This document shows positions 15,922 through 23,221 of a stretch of 52,533 bases of DNA, in pieces. The DNA comes from Bacteroidota bacterium. Lineage in GTDB: Bacteria; Bacteroidota; Bacteroidia; NS11-12g; UBA9320. The notes beneath the pieces were generated by a model. That model ran no database searches. It was not told where the DNA came from and was given only the letters and a program-made list of their open reading frames with translations. Location: contig NVWV01000010.1 in assembly GCA_002746305.1 (NCBI GenBank), forward strand, positions 4,129 through 56,661, given 5' to 3'. Position 1 is the stretch's first letter. Each line of letters opens with the position of its first letter. Both the position numbers and the translations under genes were made by a program.

Positions 15922-16946
15922 TCGTTTATGGTATAGGTGTATAACCCTTCTCTGGTGAAATGATATTGCTGAGCTTCTACACCAAATGGTTCCAAGCTCT
16001 TAATCAACTTTGTGCGAGAAACCCTTGGACAATAGAAGAAAAAGTAACCGCCTCCTCCTGCTCCACTTATCTTACCACCTGTCGCTCCATTTTGTAACGC
16101 AGTGTCATAAATCTTATCTATTTCAGGATTGCTAATCCCAGTGGCCATTTGCTTCTTGGATTCCCACCCGATGTGCATTACTTCTCCTATTTCATCTATT
16201 TTACCCATCAAAATGGACTCCTTCATACGCACACTCTGAACCTTCAGTCGGTGTGTAGCCTCAATAGCAGCCTCATTGCTATTACTTATATTCTGAGTTT
16301 GCTTTTCAATTATCTTAGCAGACTCTCTACTTGTTCCCATGTAAAACAAAACTAAATTATGCTCTAGTTCTGCGGCATAGCGTTGTTTGATTCTCAGTGG
16401 ATTTACAATAACCTTGTCATCCTTATAAAATTCCATAAAATTAAACCCACCAAAAGTAGCAGCATATTGATCTTGGCGACCTCCTGCTAGACCTAAATCT
16501 ATGCGTTCAATTTCATACGCTAAATGTGCGAGATCATATTCTCCTAAGGGAATATTGCACCATTCTGCAAATGCTCCTAGTATACTCACTACCAACGTGC
16601 TACTGCTACCTAGACCAGAACCTGGAGGAGCGTCTACACGGGTATATATTTGAAATGATAATGGCTCTTTTACATAGTCCTTTATTATTCTATTGTAAAC
16701 GCCTTTGAGTAATGCTAGTTTGCCTGTTGGCTCTAAAAAAAGTGCAGAATCCAATGTTTCTACAACCTCCATATCTTGGGCCTCTAACCTTATTTTACCA
16801 TCCGTGGTTGGAATTATAGTAGTATGGGCATACATATTGATTGTGGCATTCAAAATTGAACCTCCATGCAAATCTGCATATGGGCTTACATCTGTGCCTC
16901 CACCAGCTAGACCCAATCGAAGGGGTGCTTTACTACGAATAATCAT
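15918..16946 (-). CDS. hddA: D-glycero-alpha-D-manno-heptose 7-phosphate kinase (GHMP family)
   Basis: This 342-residue GHMP kinase has the family motifs: SKAPLRLGLAGGGTDVSPY at the N-terminus, the ATP-binding PPGSGLGSSS loop, GGRQDQYAATFGGFNF, and the C-terminal KISGAGGGGYFFF. It phosphorylates D-glycero-D-manno-heptose 7-phosphate at C1 with ATP. The frame extends to a GTG at 16952, but the ATG two codons inside (16946) gives the expected MIIRSKAP start, so I chose it. It is the first gene of the hddA-hddC-gmhB operon and overlaps hddC by four bases (ATGA). Confidence 0.88.
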   Translation of the reverse strand: MIIRSKAPLRLGLAGGGTDVSPYADLHGGSILNATINMYAHTTIIPTTDGKIRLEAQDMEVVETLDSALFLEPTGKLALLKGVYNRIIKDYVKEPLSFQIYTRVDAPPGSGLGSSSTLVVSILGAFAEWCNIPLGEYDLAHLAYEIERIDLGLAGGRQDQYAATFGGFNFMEFYKDDKVIVNPLRIKQRYAAELEHNLVLFYMGTSRESAKIIEKQTQNISNSNEAAIEATHRLKVQSVRMKESILMGKIDEIGEVMHIGWESKKQMATGISNPEIDKIYDTALQNGATGGKISGAGGGGYFFFYCPRVSRTKLIKSLEPFGVEAQQYHFTREGLYTYTINE

Positions 16947-17023
16947 TGGCACAAAATTAACATAGAAATTGAGTAGAAAATACCCACACTCACAGAGGGA
17001 GTCCAGAGTTCCAGATATTTGGA

Positions 17024-17425
17024 CTATAGGTACTTTTTAATTGTGTTAATCACCTCTTCTTGTGTATGATTTTTGCCAATTAGTTTTTCTTGTTCTGTTC
17101 CGTTCTTATAGACAATTAATTGCGGAAAGCTCGACACTCCAAATTCTTTAAAAATATCTCTATTGTCTTCGTACTCTACCTCTAAAAAGTTTGCTTCGCT
17201 TACATCTGAGTGCGTGGATACAGACTCTACTGTAGGCCTAAACTCCTCGCATACTTCACACCAAACTGCAAAGAAGAAAACCACTGTAGTTCCTTCTTTT
17301 ATGTCGGCTTTAAACCCCTCTAACGAAGATATATCAGCAATATCATTGGTCGAAGCATCAACCAACTCTTTTTTACAGGAACCAAATCCTACTATCACCA
17401 TTAGTGCAATCAAAGCATTTCTCAT
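17024..17425 (-). CDS. Thioredoxin-family lipoprotein
   Basis: This 133-residue protein has a lipoprotein signal peptide with lipobox VGFGSC (Cys17), so it is lipid-anchored in the envelope. The rest is a thioredoxin fold. The redox motif is WCEVC (Cys56, Cys59) rather than WCGPC, followed by the cis-proline segment SSFPQLIVYKNG. It probably reduces or exchanges disulfides in the periplasm; the altered middle residues should change its redox potential. It ends 71 bases from the hddA operon on the same strand. A TATCTTCG box lies upstream. Confidence 0.87.
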   Translation of the reverse strand: MRNALIALMVIVGFGSCKKELVDASTNDIADISSLEGFKADIKEGTTVVFFFAVWCEVCEEFRPTVESVSTHSDVSEANFLEVEYEDNRDIFKEFGVSSFPQLIVYKNGTEQEKLIGKNHTQEEVINTIKKYL

Positions 17426-17438
17426 ATTTTTAATAAAA

Positions 17439-17446
17439 CGAAGATA
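17439..17446 (-). promoter_or_regulatory. Candidate -7 box for the thioredoxin lipoprotein gene
   Basis: The minus strand reads TATCTTCG, one base from the TAnnTTTG consensus, 13 bases upstream of the ATG. An identical TATCTTCG stands on the opposite strand at 17510-17517, giving a divergent pair. Confidence 0.4.
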
Positions 17447-17503
17447 AAGCTGTTTCCTTAATGCATTTCTAACTAAAATAATATTTTAATATTTTCAAAA
17501 CTC

Positions 17504-18253
17504 TTGTGTATCTTCGGTAAACTGAACATTGTGCATATTATTACCCGAAAATCCGAGATCCAAGAACTGTTGGCCCAATGCCTCAATTCCTACCATACGA
17601 ATGGTCTTGATGCCTGTCTAACTAAATTCTACAATCTCATTCTTTTGCGAAAAGTTAAGTTTCCACTGCTTGAATTTTGTGGTAAAACACTTTACTCTGA
17701 ATTAAATGAAACTGAACACATACCTTTTTGCGACAAAATACAGTCACTTAAAACCGAAGGGGGTAATGTGGTTTTAGGAATCATATTACAATGCCGATTG
17801 GAAGATAACTTCGAAGAGTCTCTTTCTAAAGCTACAGAATATATAGCTGATGCAGACATTTGGTACGTATGCGATATCATTGGTGAACGGGTATTCGGCT
17901 ACTCCCTGCTCCATCAACCTAAAAAGACTATTCCTGAGATAAAAAAACTATCACACCATGAAGCCAATTGGGTTATTCGTTCTTTGGGTGCCGGAACCCA
18001 TTATGCCATCAAAAAAGGATTAGATAAAGAACATGTGCAAACTATGTTTCAAATTCTGCTCTCCATGGCCAACACAAAGGATAAAGAGATCAGACAAGGT
18101 GTAGGCTGGGCTGCTAAAACCACGGCCAAGTTTCATCCTGACATCATAGCGTATTTTAGTACAGAGATTGACGATACTGTGAACGTGGCAAATTGGTTCC
18201 GAACTAAAATTAATATTGGCTTAAATAGAAACAACTATGCCAAGAGAAATTGA
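17504..18253 (+). CDS. DNA alkylation repair (AlkD-like, HEAT-repeat) protein
   Basis: The 249-residue frame encodes an all-helical protein. Segments such as ADADIWYVCDIIGERVFG, SHHEANWVIRSLG and DKEIRQGVGWAAKTTAKFHP have the spacing of AlkD-type DNA glycosylases, which remove bulky alkylated purines through HEAT-like repeats. The start is doubtful. Position 17504 is a TTG, and the following TGTATCTTCGG looks like a -7 box, so the true start may be the GTG at 17531 or later. The end overlaps the radical SAM gene by 17 bases, suggesting a two-gene repair operon. Without alignment of the catalytic Asp and Trp the glycosylase activity remains a proposal. Confidence 0.65.
   Translation: MCIFGKLNIVHIITRKSEIQELLAQCLNSYHTNGLDACLTKFYNLILLRKVKFPLLEFCGKTLYSELNETEHIPFCDKIQSLKTEGGNVVLGIILQCRLEDNFEESLSKATEYIADADIWYVCDIIGERVFGYSLLHQPKKTIPEIKKLSHHEANWVIRSLGAGTHYAIKKGLDKEHVQTMFQILLSMANTKDKEIRQGVGWAAKTTAKFHPDIIAYFSTEIDDTVNVANWFRTKINIGLNRNNYAKRN
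17510..17517 (+). promoter_or_regulatory. Candidate -7 box (TATCTTCG)
   Basis: TATCTTCG differs by one base from TAnnTTTG and mirrors the box at 17439-17446 on the other strand. If it is used, transcription starts near 17523, and the TTG at 17504 cannot be the start of the AlkD-like gene. Confidence 0.35.
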
Positions 18254-19136
18254 GGTAAAGTCAGTATTGAACAAAACTAAGAAACGAGACACTTGGTTTC
18301 TTGACGACTACACCCTTAATATGTATAGCAGTTGCTCTTTCAACTGTTTGTATTGTTATATCAGAGGAAGTAAGTACGGTAGCAATCTAGAAGATAGTCT
18401 TTCGGTTAAAACCAATGCCATTGAGATTCTAGATCGACAATTATTCAACCGAGCAAAGAAGAATCAATACGGTATTATCGTCTTGTCTTCAGCAACCGAT
18501 CCATATCTCCAAATTGACGAGAAATACCAACTGACCAGACAAGCGTTAGAGGTAATAGCAAAGCACAAATTCCCTGTACATATCATTACCAAATCGAATT
18601 TGATTGAGCGTGATTTCGATGTGCTTCATCATATCAATAAGACTGCTATTCTTCCAAATGATTTAAGAGACAGATTGGACAAAGGAGTAATTATTTCATT
18701 CTCATTTTCGACGCTTAATGACACTGTTGGCAGCATCTTCGAAAAAGGAGCCACTCCGCCTTCTAAACGTTTAATAGCAATTAACAGCGTCAGAACCGAA
18801 GGTTTTTTAACAGGTGTAAGCTTGATGCCACTCCTACCATTTATCTCTGATACAACTGAGCATTTGGACTTCTTCTTTTCTACTTTTAAAAAGAGTAAAA
18901 TGGATTATGTTTTACCGGCAACCTTAACCCTCTTTGGAAGCACAAAGGCTGACAGCAAAGTATTGGTTATGAATGCCATCAGAAAATACTACCCTGAACT
19001 CGAATCTAAGTACTCCAAATACTTCCAAAATAGTTCTCAAATGCCCCATTACTACAAAGAGGCTTTTGCAAAAAAAATGGAAGAGTTGTCCAGTGAATAT
19101 GGATTGAAGAACTTTATAGAAAGGCGTAACAAATGA
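18237..19136 (+). CDS. SPL-family radical SAM protein
   Basis: This 299-residue protein carries the radical SAM cluster motif C-x3-C-x2-C at Cys33, Cys37 and Cys40 (SSCSFNCLYCY). It continues with VLSSATDPYLQIDEKYQLTRQALE and HIITKSNL, the order seen in spore-photoproduct-lyase-like (Rv2578c/SplB) proteins. It should bind a 4Fe-4S cluster and cleave S-adenosylmethionine to a 5'-deoxyadenosyl radical. Spore photoproduct lyase itself repairs thymine dimers, but most non-spore members have no known substrate. Its start overlaps the AlkD-like gene by 17 bases, which favours a role in nucleic-acid repair. Confidence 0.8.
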   Translation: MPREIEVKSVLNKTKKRDTWFLDDYTLNMYSSCSFNCLYCYIRGSKYGSNLEDSLSVKTNAIEILDRQLFNRAKKNQYGIIVLSSATDPYLQIDEKYQLTRQALEVIAKHKFPVHIITKSNLIERDFDVLHHINKTAILPNDLRDRLDKGVIISFSFSTLNDTVGSIFEKGATPPSKRLIAINSVRTEGFLTGVSLMPLLPFISDTTEHLDFFFSTFKKSKMDYVLPATLTLFGSTKADSKVLVMNAIRKYYPELESKYSKYFQNSSQMPHYYKEAFAKKMEELSSEYGLKNFIERRNK

Positions 19137-19175
19137 TTCCTAATATCAAATGCCTCTAGAATTTATAAATCGCAC

Positions 19176-20969
19176 TTAAACCTTGGACTCTTCTATTTTA
19201 GTTGTAAGTATTTCAACCTCATTTTTATACGATGTCAATTCATCTAGAATCTTAGACAACTCATGTTCAAACACTCTTTTATTTTGTTTAAACATATCGT
19301 AGTAATAGATTATACCGTCATTTAAATTCTTCGAAAACAGCTTCAATTGCTTCTTTTGTCCAGAGACCTCAATATTCTCAATGGATTTTTTCAAGTGTTG
19401 ATAGTATAGGGAGAGTTCCTTCATAAACATATTTGGCCGATCAGTTCTAGTAATAACGTTGATTTTACCGTAGATATGATTGGTAATTTCACTTAACGTC
19501 ATTTCCTTTGAGAAGTAGGCCAAATTAGGTCCAGGGCAGATACTTACCGCTTTACCTTCTGTTCTAGTATCTAGTTTATTTTCAAGTAATGCTGAGGTTC
19601 CAAGCCCAACACAAAGACATGTTTTTTCAACAATTGTATTGAGTTTTATTTTGTGTTCTTCAGGTGATAGATTATCCAACTCCAACTCTTTTATTTTCAG
19701 GTTTTGGTATTGCCTAGAAGCTGTGCATAGTCCCTTATCTCCGTACTCTTTGTTCAGAGCTAAAAACTTTTTGGGGCAGGCACTACCAGGTCGTCCTTTG
19801 TCTATAAACCGTTCCTTTTCGATATCTTTTGTATTTCCTCTTAAGTTATTGAAGGGTACTCCCAATGGAGAAATGTTACTTAGATATAAATCCTTTTCTG
19901 TTGATTCTATTAGTTTATTGAGAGTAGCCGAGTCTACGTTTGTAGCTTCTGGGACCAGAAGAAAAGGAGTTCCCCAACCCACTGAATCCACGTTATAATA
20001 ATTGAGCAACAGTTCATGTTCTTTGCTTGTACCTACACCACCTTGTGCAGATATTTTAACAGACAATACGGAAGATGGAACTATGCGATTTACCTGCTTT
20101 AGAGCGTTGGTTAAAAGGCTAAATACCGTTTGAACTAGATCGTTTCTTTTTGTTTTGAATTCTTCGAGGATAGGTCCTATTAGGTAGCCTTTGGTAGCAA
20201 ATGCATGTCCTCCACAATTTAAACCAGATTCGATTCTATATTCAGACACCCAAATGCCTTTTTTAGCCAAAAACATCCCCTGGATTAATGCAGACTTATA
20301 GTCGCTTACTTTTAAAATTATTTTTTTATTTATGCTCCCATTAATATCTGGATAGAAATCTTCGAACTGAGTAATATAACTATACAGTCGGGGATTCATT
20401 CCAGCAGAAAAAACTACAGAAGACTTTAGCTTACTCTGGGCAAAGCCTCTAAGAGCAGCGTGTGCATCATTAAACTCTATCGGTAATGGTGTATCTCCAT
20501 CAAAATTTTCTCGATCTACTTTGGTCATTATATTGACGTCAATATTTCCTTTCAGTAGATTATCTTGTATCCAAAGCTTAGCATCACTCAGATTAATTTT
20601 TGCTTTAAGTATCTCTTGAAATTTTTGCTTTATGCTAGATGAACTTGGCAGAGCAGCGAGATAATCCGTTATTTCTTCATAACTATTGAAGGCATTTTTT
20701 CGAAGTTCCTGAATTTTTTGATCAATTATGGAATTCATTAAGTTCAAGTAGGAAGTAATTCTCTTCGCTCTATAGTCACTCATTTTGTTGGTGATTTCTG
20801 TATAGTCGAACTTAAATTTTGTACAATACATTCTTCTTAGTTTTTCAAGGAGAATGTCATCGCTTAAAGAAACCACAGAATCTACCCCAAGATGAGCAAC
20901 TTTAATAGGAGTGTCTACCGAAAAACCAATTCCAAGTACTGGAATATGAAATGAATGAAATTTTGACAT
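19176..20969 (-). CDS. Conserved protein with nitronate-monooxygenase/PfaD-like TIM-barrel features
   Basis: This 597-residue protein has no signal peptide. It opens with IPVLGIGFSVDTPIKVAHLG, and later segments GLNCGGHAFATKGYLIGP, VKISAQGGVGTSKEHELLL and SVGWGTPFLLVPEA have the order of FMN-binding TIM barrels of the nitronate monooxygenase/PfaD type. A Cys-containing part follows (GSACPKK, GLCTAS, TCLCVGLG, SICPGPN) that could hold a metal cluster, and the last ~110 residues look like coiled coil. I do not recognise a named enzyme, so the flavoprotein reading is tentative. It is a single gene with a good promoter at 20998-21025. Confidence 0.55.
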   Translation of the reverse strand: MSKFHSFHIPVLGIGFSVDTPIKVAHLGVDSVVSLSDDILLEKLRRMYCTKFKFDYTEITNKMSDYRAKRITSYLNLMNSIIDQKIQELRKNAFNSYEEITDYLAALPSSSSIKQKFQEILKAKINLSDAKLWIQDNLLKGNIDVNIMTKVDRENFDGDTPLPIEFNDAHAALRGFAQSKLKSSVVFSAGMNPRLYSYITQFEDFYPDINGSINKKIILKVSDYKSALIQGMFLAKKGIWVSEYRIESGLNCGGHAFATKGYLIGPILEEFKTKRNDLVQTVFSLLTNALKQVNRIVPSSVLSVKISAQGGVGTSKEHELLLNYYNVDSVGWGTPFLLVPEATNVDSATLNKLIESTEKDLYLSNISPLGVPFNNLRGNTKDIEKERFIDKGRPGSACPKKFLALNKEYGDKGLCTASRQYQNLKIKELELDNLSPEEHKIKLNTIVEKTCLCVGLGTSALLENKLDTRTEGKAVSICPGPNLAYFSKEMTLSEITNHIYGKINVITRTDRPNMFMKELSLYYQHLKKSIENIEVSGQKKQLKLFSKNLNDGIIYYYDMFKQNKRVFEHELSKILDELTSYKNEVEILTTKIEESKV

Positions 20970-20997
20970 AATTTGAAACTGCTTAATACAGATGGCA

Positions 20998-21025
20998 CAA
21001 ATCTATTTGGACAATCACTGCCAAA
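20998..21025 (-). promoter_or_regulatory. Bacteroidota-type promoter (TTTG / TAGATTTG)
   Basis: On the minus strand TTTG (21022-21025) is followed after 16 bases by TAGATTTG (20998-21005), an exact TAnnTTTG -7 box. The predicted transcript starts about 20 bases before the ATG of the 597-residue gene. It is the best two-part promoter I found in the window. Confidence 0.6.
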
Positions 21026-21141
21026 GAATGATGGATTTTACATGTTGGTATGATATATATCACCCTCCTCCAATATTCTTTGTAACATTTTAAATCTTGA
21101 ACGTGTCCTATTACTACTAAAGTTATAAAACATAAAATTTC

Positions 21142-21972
21142 ATGAAAAAAACAATTAAATCAACTCTTGTTGTTGTTGTACTTATTTGCTCACTCTCTGT
21201 TTCAGGTCAAACAAAATATTACACTGGCTTCGACTCCGACGCTGAAAAAGAAAATTGGGATGAATACCTAAAAGGAAAAACAGGAACAGCTCATTGGGAA
21301 ATTGGCACTGGAGGAGTTTCTGATCCAGGTCGTATAATTCACTATGCACCCACTGGAGATGCGGACAAAGATTCACTGGATAATTGGTACGTTTCTCCTA
21401 AATTTGACTTCAGTGAAGGCGGAGCTATTGACTCTCTTAAGTATAACTACTTTGCTTATTTAGGAACTTTTTTTGAGGAGCAGTTTGTAGGAGTATATCT
21501 ATTAACAGGCTCAAAAGATCCTGCACTTGCTTCTTCCAAAGTTCTCTTAGCAGATCTAACCTCAAAGTACTCTGGTGACATCTCTCTTTGGCAGGATACA
21601 AGTAATATCACCATCCCTACTACTTCTGGAGATTGCTACATTGCATTCAATTTTGTTGCAATTGACGGCTGGTCATCCATATCTTTTGATAACCTATATG
21701 TAACTATGAATAAGACTTTAGGAATAGACAATGGAGATTACTTACAAAATCTGGTTAAAGTATATCCAAACCCATCTTCATCTGACATATTGCACATCGA
21801 GTCGGACTTGAATATTAAGGATGTGACTATTGTAAATAATCTAGGTCAAATTGTATTTAACGGCACTCTTACTGCAAGTATAGATATTTCCAACCTTCAG
21901 CCTGGACATTATGCTGTCAGAATGAAAACAGATAACGAAAAAGAAATTGTCAAAAAATTAGTTATTAAATAA
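21142..21972 (+). CDS. T9SS-exported protein with choice-of-anchor-type beta-sandwich
   Basis: This 276-residue protein has a signal peptide (about 1-22, ending SVSG before QTKYY). The middle (YYTGFDSDAEKENWDEYL ... DNWYVSPKFDFS ... WSSISFDNLYV) has the pattern of the MAM/choice-of-anchor J beta-sandwich often found next to sorting domains. The last ~75 residues (VYPNPSSSDILHIE ... LQPGHYAVRM ... KLVIK) form a T9SS type A sorting domain. There is no catalytic motif, so a binding or structural surface role is likely. A strong terminator follows at 21999-22026. Confidence 0.85.
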   Translation: MKKTIKSTLVVVVLICSLSVSGQTKYYTGFDSDAEKENWDEYLKGKTGTAHWEIGTGGVSDPGRIIHYAPTGDADKDSLDNWYVSPKFDFSEGGAIDSLKYNYFAYLGTFFEEQFVGVYLLTGSKDPALASSKVLLADLTSKYSGDISLWQDTSNITIPTTSGDCYIAFNFVAIDGWSSISFDNLYVTMNKTLGIDNGDYLQNLVKVYPNPSSSDILHIESDLNIKDVTIVNNLGQIVFNGTLTASIDISNLQPGHYAVRMKTDNEKEIVKKLVIK

Positions 21973-21998
21973 CGAGATTGCCAGACAAATAAAACAAG

Positions 21999-22026
21999 AA
22001 AACCGATGTGATACATCGGTTTTTCT
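21999..22026 (+). terminator. Rho-independent terminator
   Basis: AAAACCGATGT (21999-22009) and ACATCGGTTTT (22013-22023) form an 11-bp stem with a 3-base loop followed by T residues, 27 bases after the T9SS gene. Confidence 0.85.
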
Positions 22027-22074
22027 TATTTCAAAAAACTGTAACGAATATCCTTTTTGCACTGTCTTGGATAT

Positions 22075-22797
22075 ATGAAACAAACAAAAAACATAATATT
22101 AGCCTTCATTCTACTTTTCTCTATTGGATCATTTGTAGGCTGTTCAAATAGCGACGACATCCCTGAACAAGATGATAAGACTACAGAATGTGACCTCCGA
22201 GGAACAATTGTAGGACTTGACTGTGTAGGTCAATCTCTCGGCATTATGGACAGTAAAGGCCATTTTTACTTCATCGAGACAGATCGAACAGGTGATTTTT
22301 CAAAGTATAAAGAGGGAGATAGCATTTGCTTTAGTTATGTAGATTGTGATGACTGCATACGAACTTTCAACACACAAAACATCATAAACACTCCTGCTCT
22401 TCCGATTGACTTAACCTGCATCAACGATTGTGGCTGCACAAATAACGATTGCAAAGGTGTAACTGAGGTCAGACAATTGCAAAAAGACTCCCTACGTGAT
22501 AATCTTATGAACGTAATTGATATAAAACAAAATGGAAATAGTTTAACTATTAAAATTGCATTTAGTGGATGTGACGATAAAATTGACCCAAGTCTTTTTG
22601 TTGCACAAGACTTAAAAGTAATGTCTCCTACCCCATGGTATAATTGTGAGGTTAAAACCAATAGAATACAACTATGTCAGGCCTACTTCACAAGGGAAAT
22701 TTGTTTTGACTTAACTCCATTAACACGTAAGTATAGTGATTTCAATATGAATTTTCATACGCAATCGGGAATCAAAACAATCCATATTAAACGTTAA
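22075..22797 (+). CDS. Lipoprotein of unknown function
   Basis: The frame is open from an ATG at 22057, but the ATG at 22075 gives a proper lipoprotein signal peptide (MKQTKNIILAFILLF ... GSFVGC, Cys23), so I chose it (240 residues). After an acidic SNSDDIPEQDD linker comes a small domain GTIVGLDCVGQSLGIMDSKG, then a Cys-rich part (CDDC, CINDCGCTNNDCKG) and a second beta domain (about residues 140-240). The Cys pairs suggest disulfides. The protein is not recognised. A terminator with a long stem closes the gene at 22870. Confidence 0.8.
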   Translation: MKQTKNIILAFILLFSIGSFVGCSNSDDIPEQDDKTTECDLRGTIVGLDCVGQSLGIMDSKGHFYFIETDRTGDFSKYKEGDSICFSYVDCDDCIRTFNTQNIINTPALPIDLTCINDCGCTNNDCKGVTEVRQLQKDSLRDNLMNVIDIKQNGNSLTIKIAFSGCDDKIDPSLFVAQDLKVMSPTPWYNCEVKTNRIQLCQAYFTREICFDLTPLTRKYSDFNMNFHTQSGIKTIHIKR

Positions 22798-22869
22798 AAA
22801 AGTAATTATACTTGGTATAAGGGCTACATGGAATATAAAAATCAGGCCTTAAACACATTCTAACTCTAT

Positions 22870-22898
22870 AAAAAAGCCACGGTTTTCGTGGCTTTTTT
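22870..22898 (+). terminator. Rho-independent terminator
   Basis: AAAAAAGCCACG (22870-22881) pairs perfectly with CGTGGCTTTTTT (22887-22898). The same GCCAC/GTGGC stem type ends the YCF48 gene at 34464. The rest of the gap to 23221 holds no gene I can support, only the promoter box at 23189. Confidence 0.85.
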
Positions 22899-23188
22899 GT
22901 GTCTATACAACATACACAAATGGATGTACTTATAACCCCAAAGGAATGAATGGAAATTTGGCGATTTTTAGTAGTTACTAAAAAGAGTTCTTTGTCAAAT
23001 TCATTAATTAATGCCATAAAAAAGTGATTTTGGCACTAAACTTTATATTTTTTTTTGAAGAAAATATGGTGTCAAAAACAGTACTCAACCAGCTTAATAA
23101 CAATTAATTAGACAAATTCCCATTTTTAGAACAAAGAGAAAAACCGTCTCTTAATGAACCGCATATTAGGTTAGTCGTGGTAATACGG

Positions 23189-23196
23189 TATATTTG
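23189..23196 (+). promoter_or_regulatory. Candidate -7 box (TATATTTG)
   Basis: TATATTTG matches TAnnTTTG exactly, 25 bases before the ATG of the 751-residue T9SS gene. A TTAG at about 20 bases upstream is only a weak -33 element. The leader between box and ATG contains TTACTAACTACTT, similar to the leader at 37580. Confidence 0.45.
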
Positions 23197-23221
23197 CTGA
23201 ACTATTACTTACTAACTACTT

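Noticed and set aside
16952..16959. TAATTTTG box (minus strand) as the hddA promoter
   Set aside because: It fits TAnnTTTG but would start transcription at or inside the ATG at 16946, and no -33 element is present.
22787..23017. A 76-codon minus-strand frame between the lipoprotein and the T9SS gene
   Set aside because: It crosses the strong terminator at 22870-22898, has no promoter, and its product is low in recognisable features.
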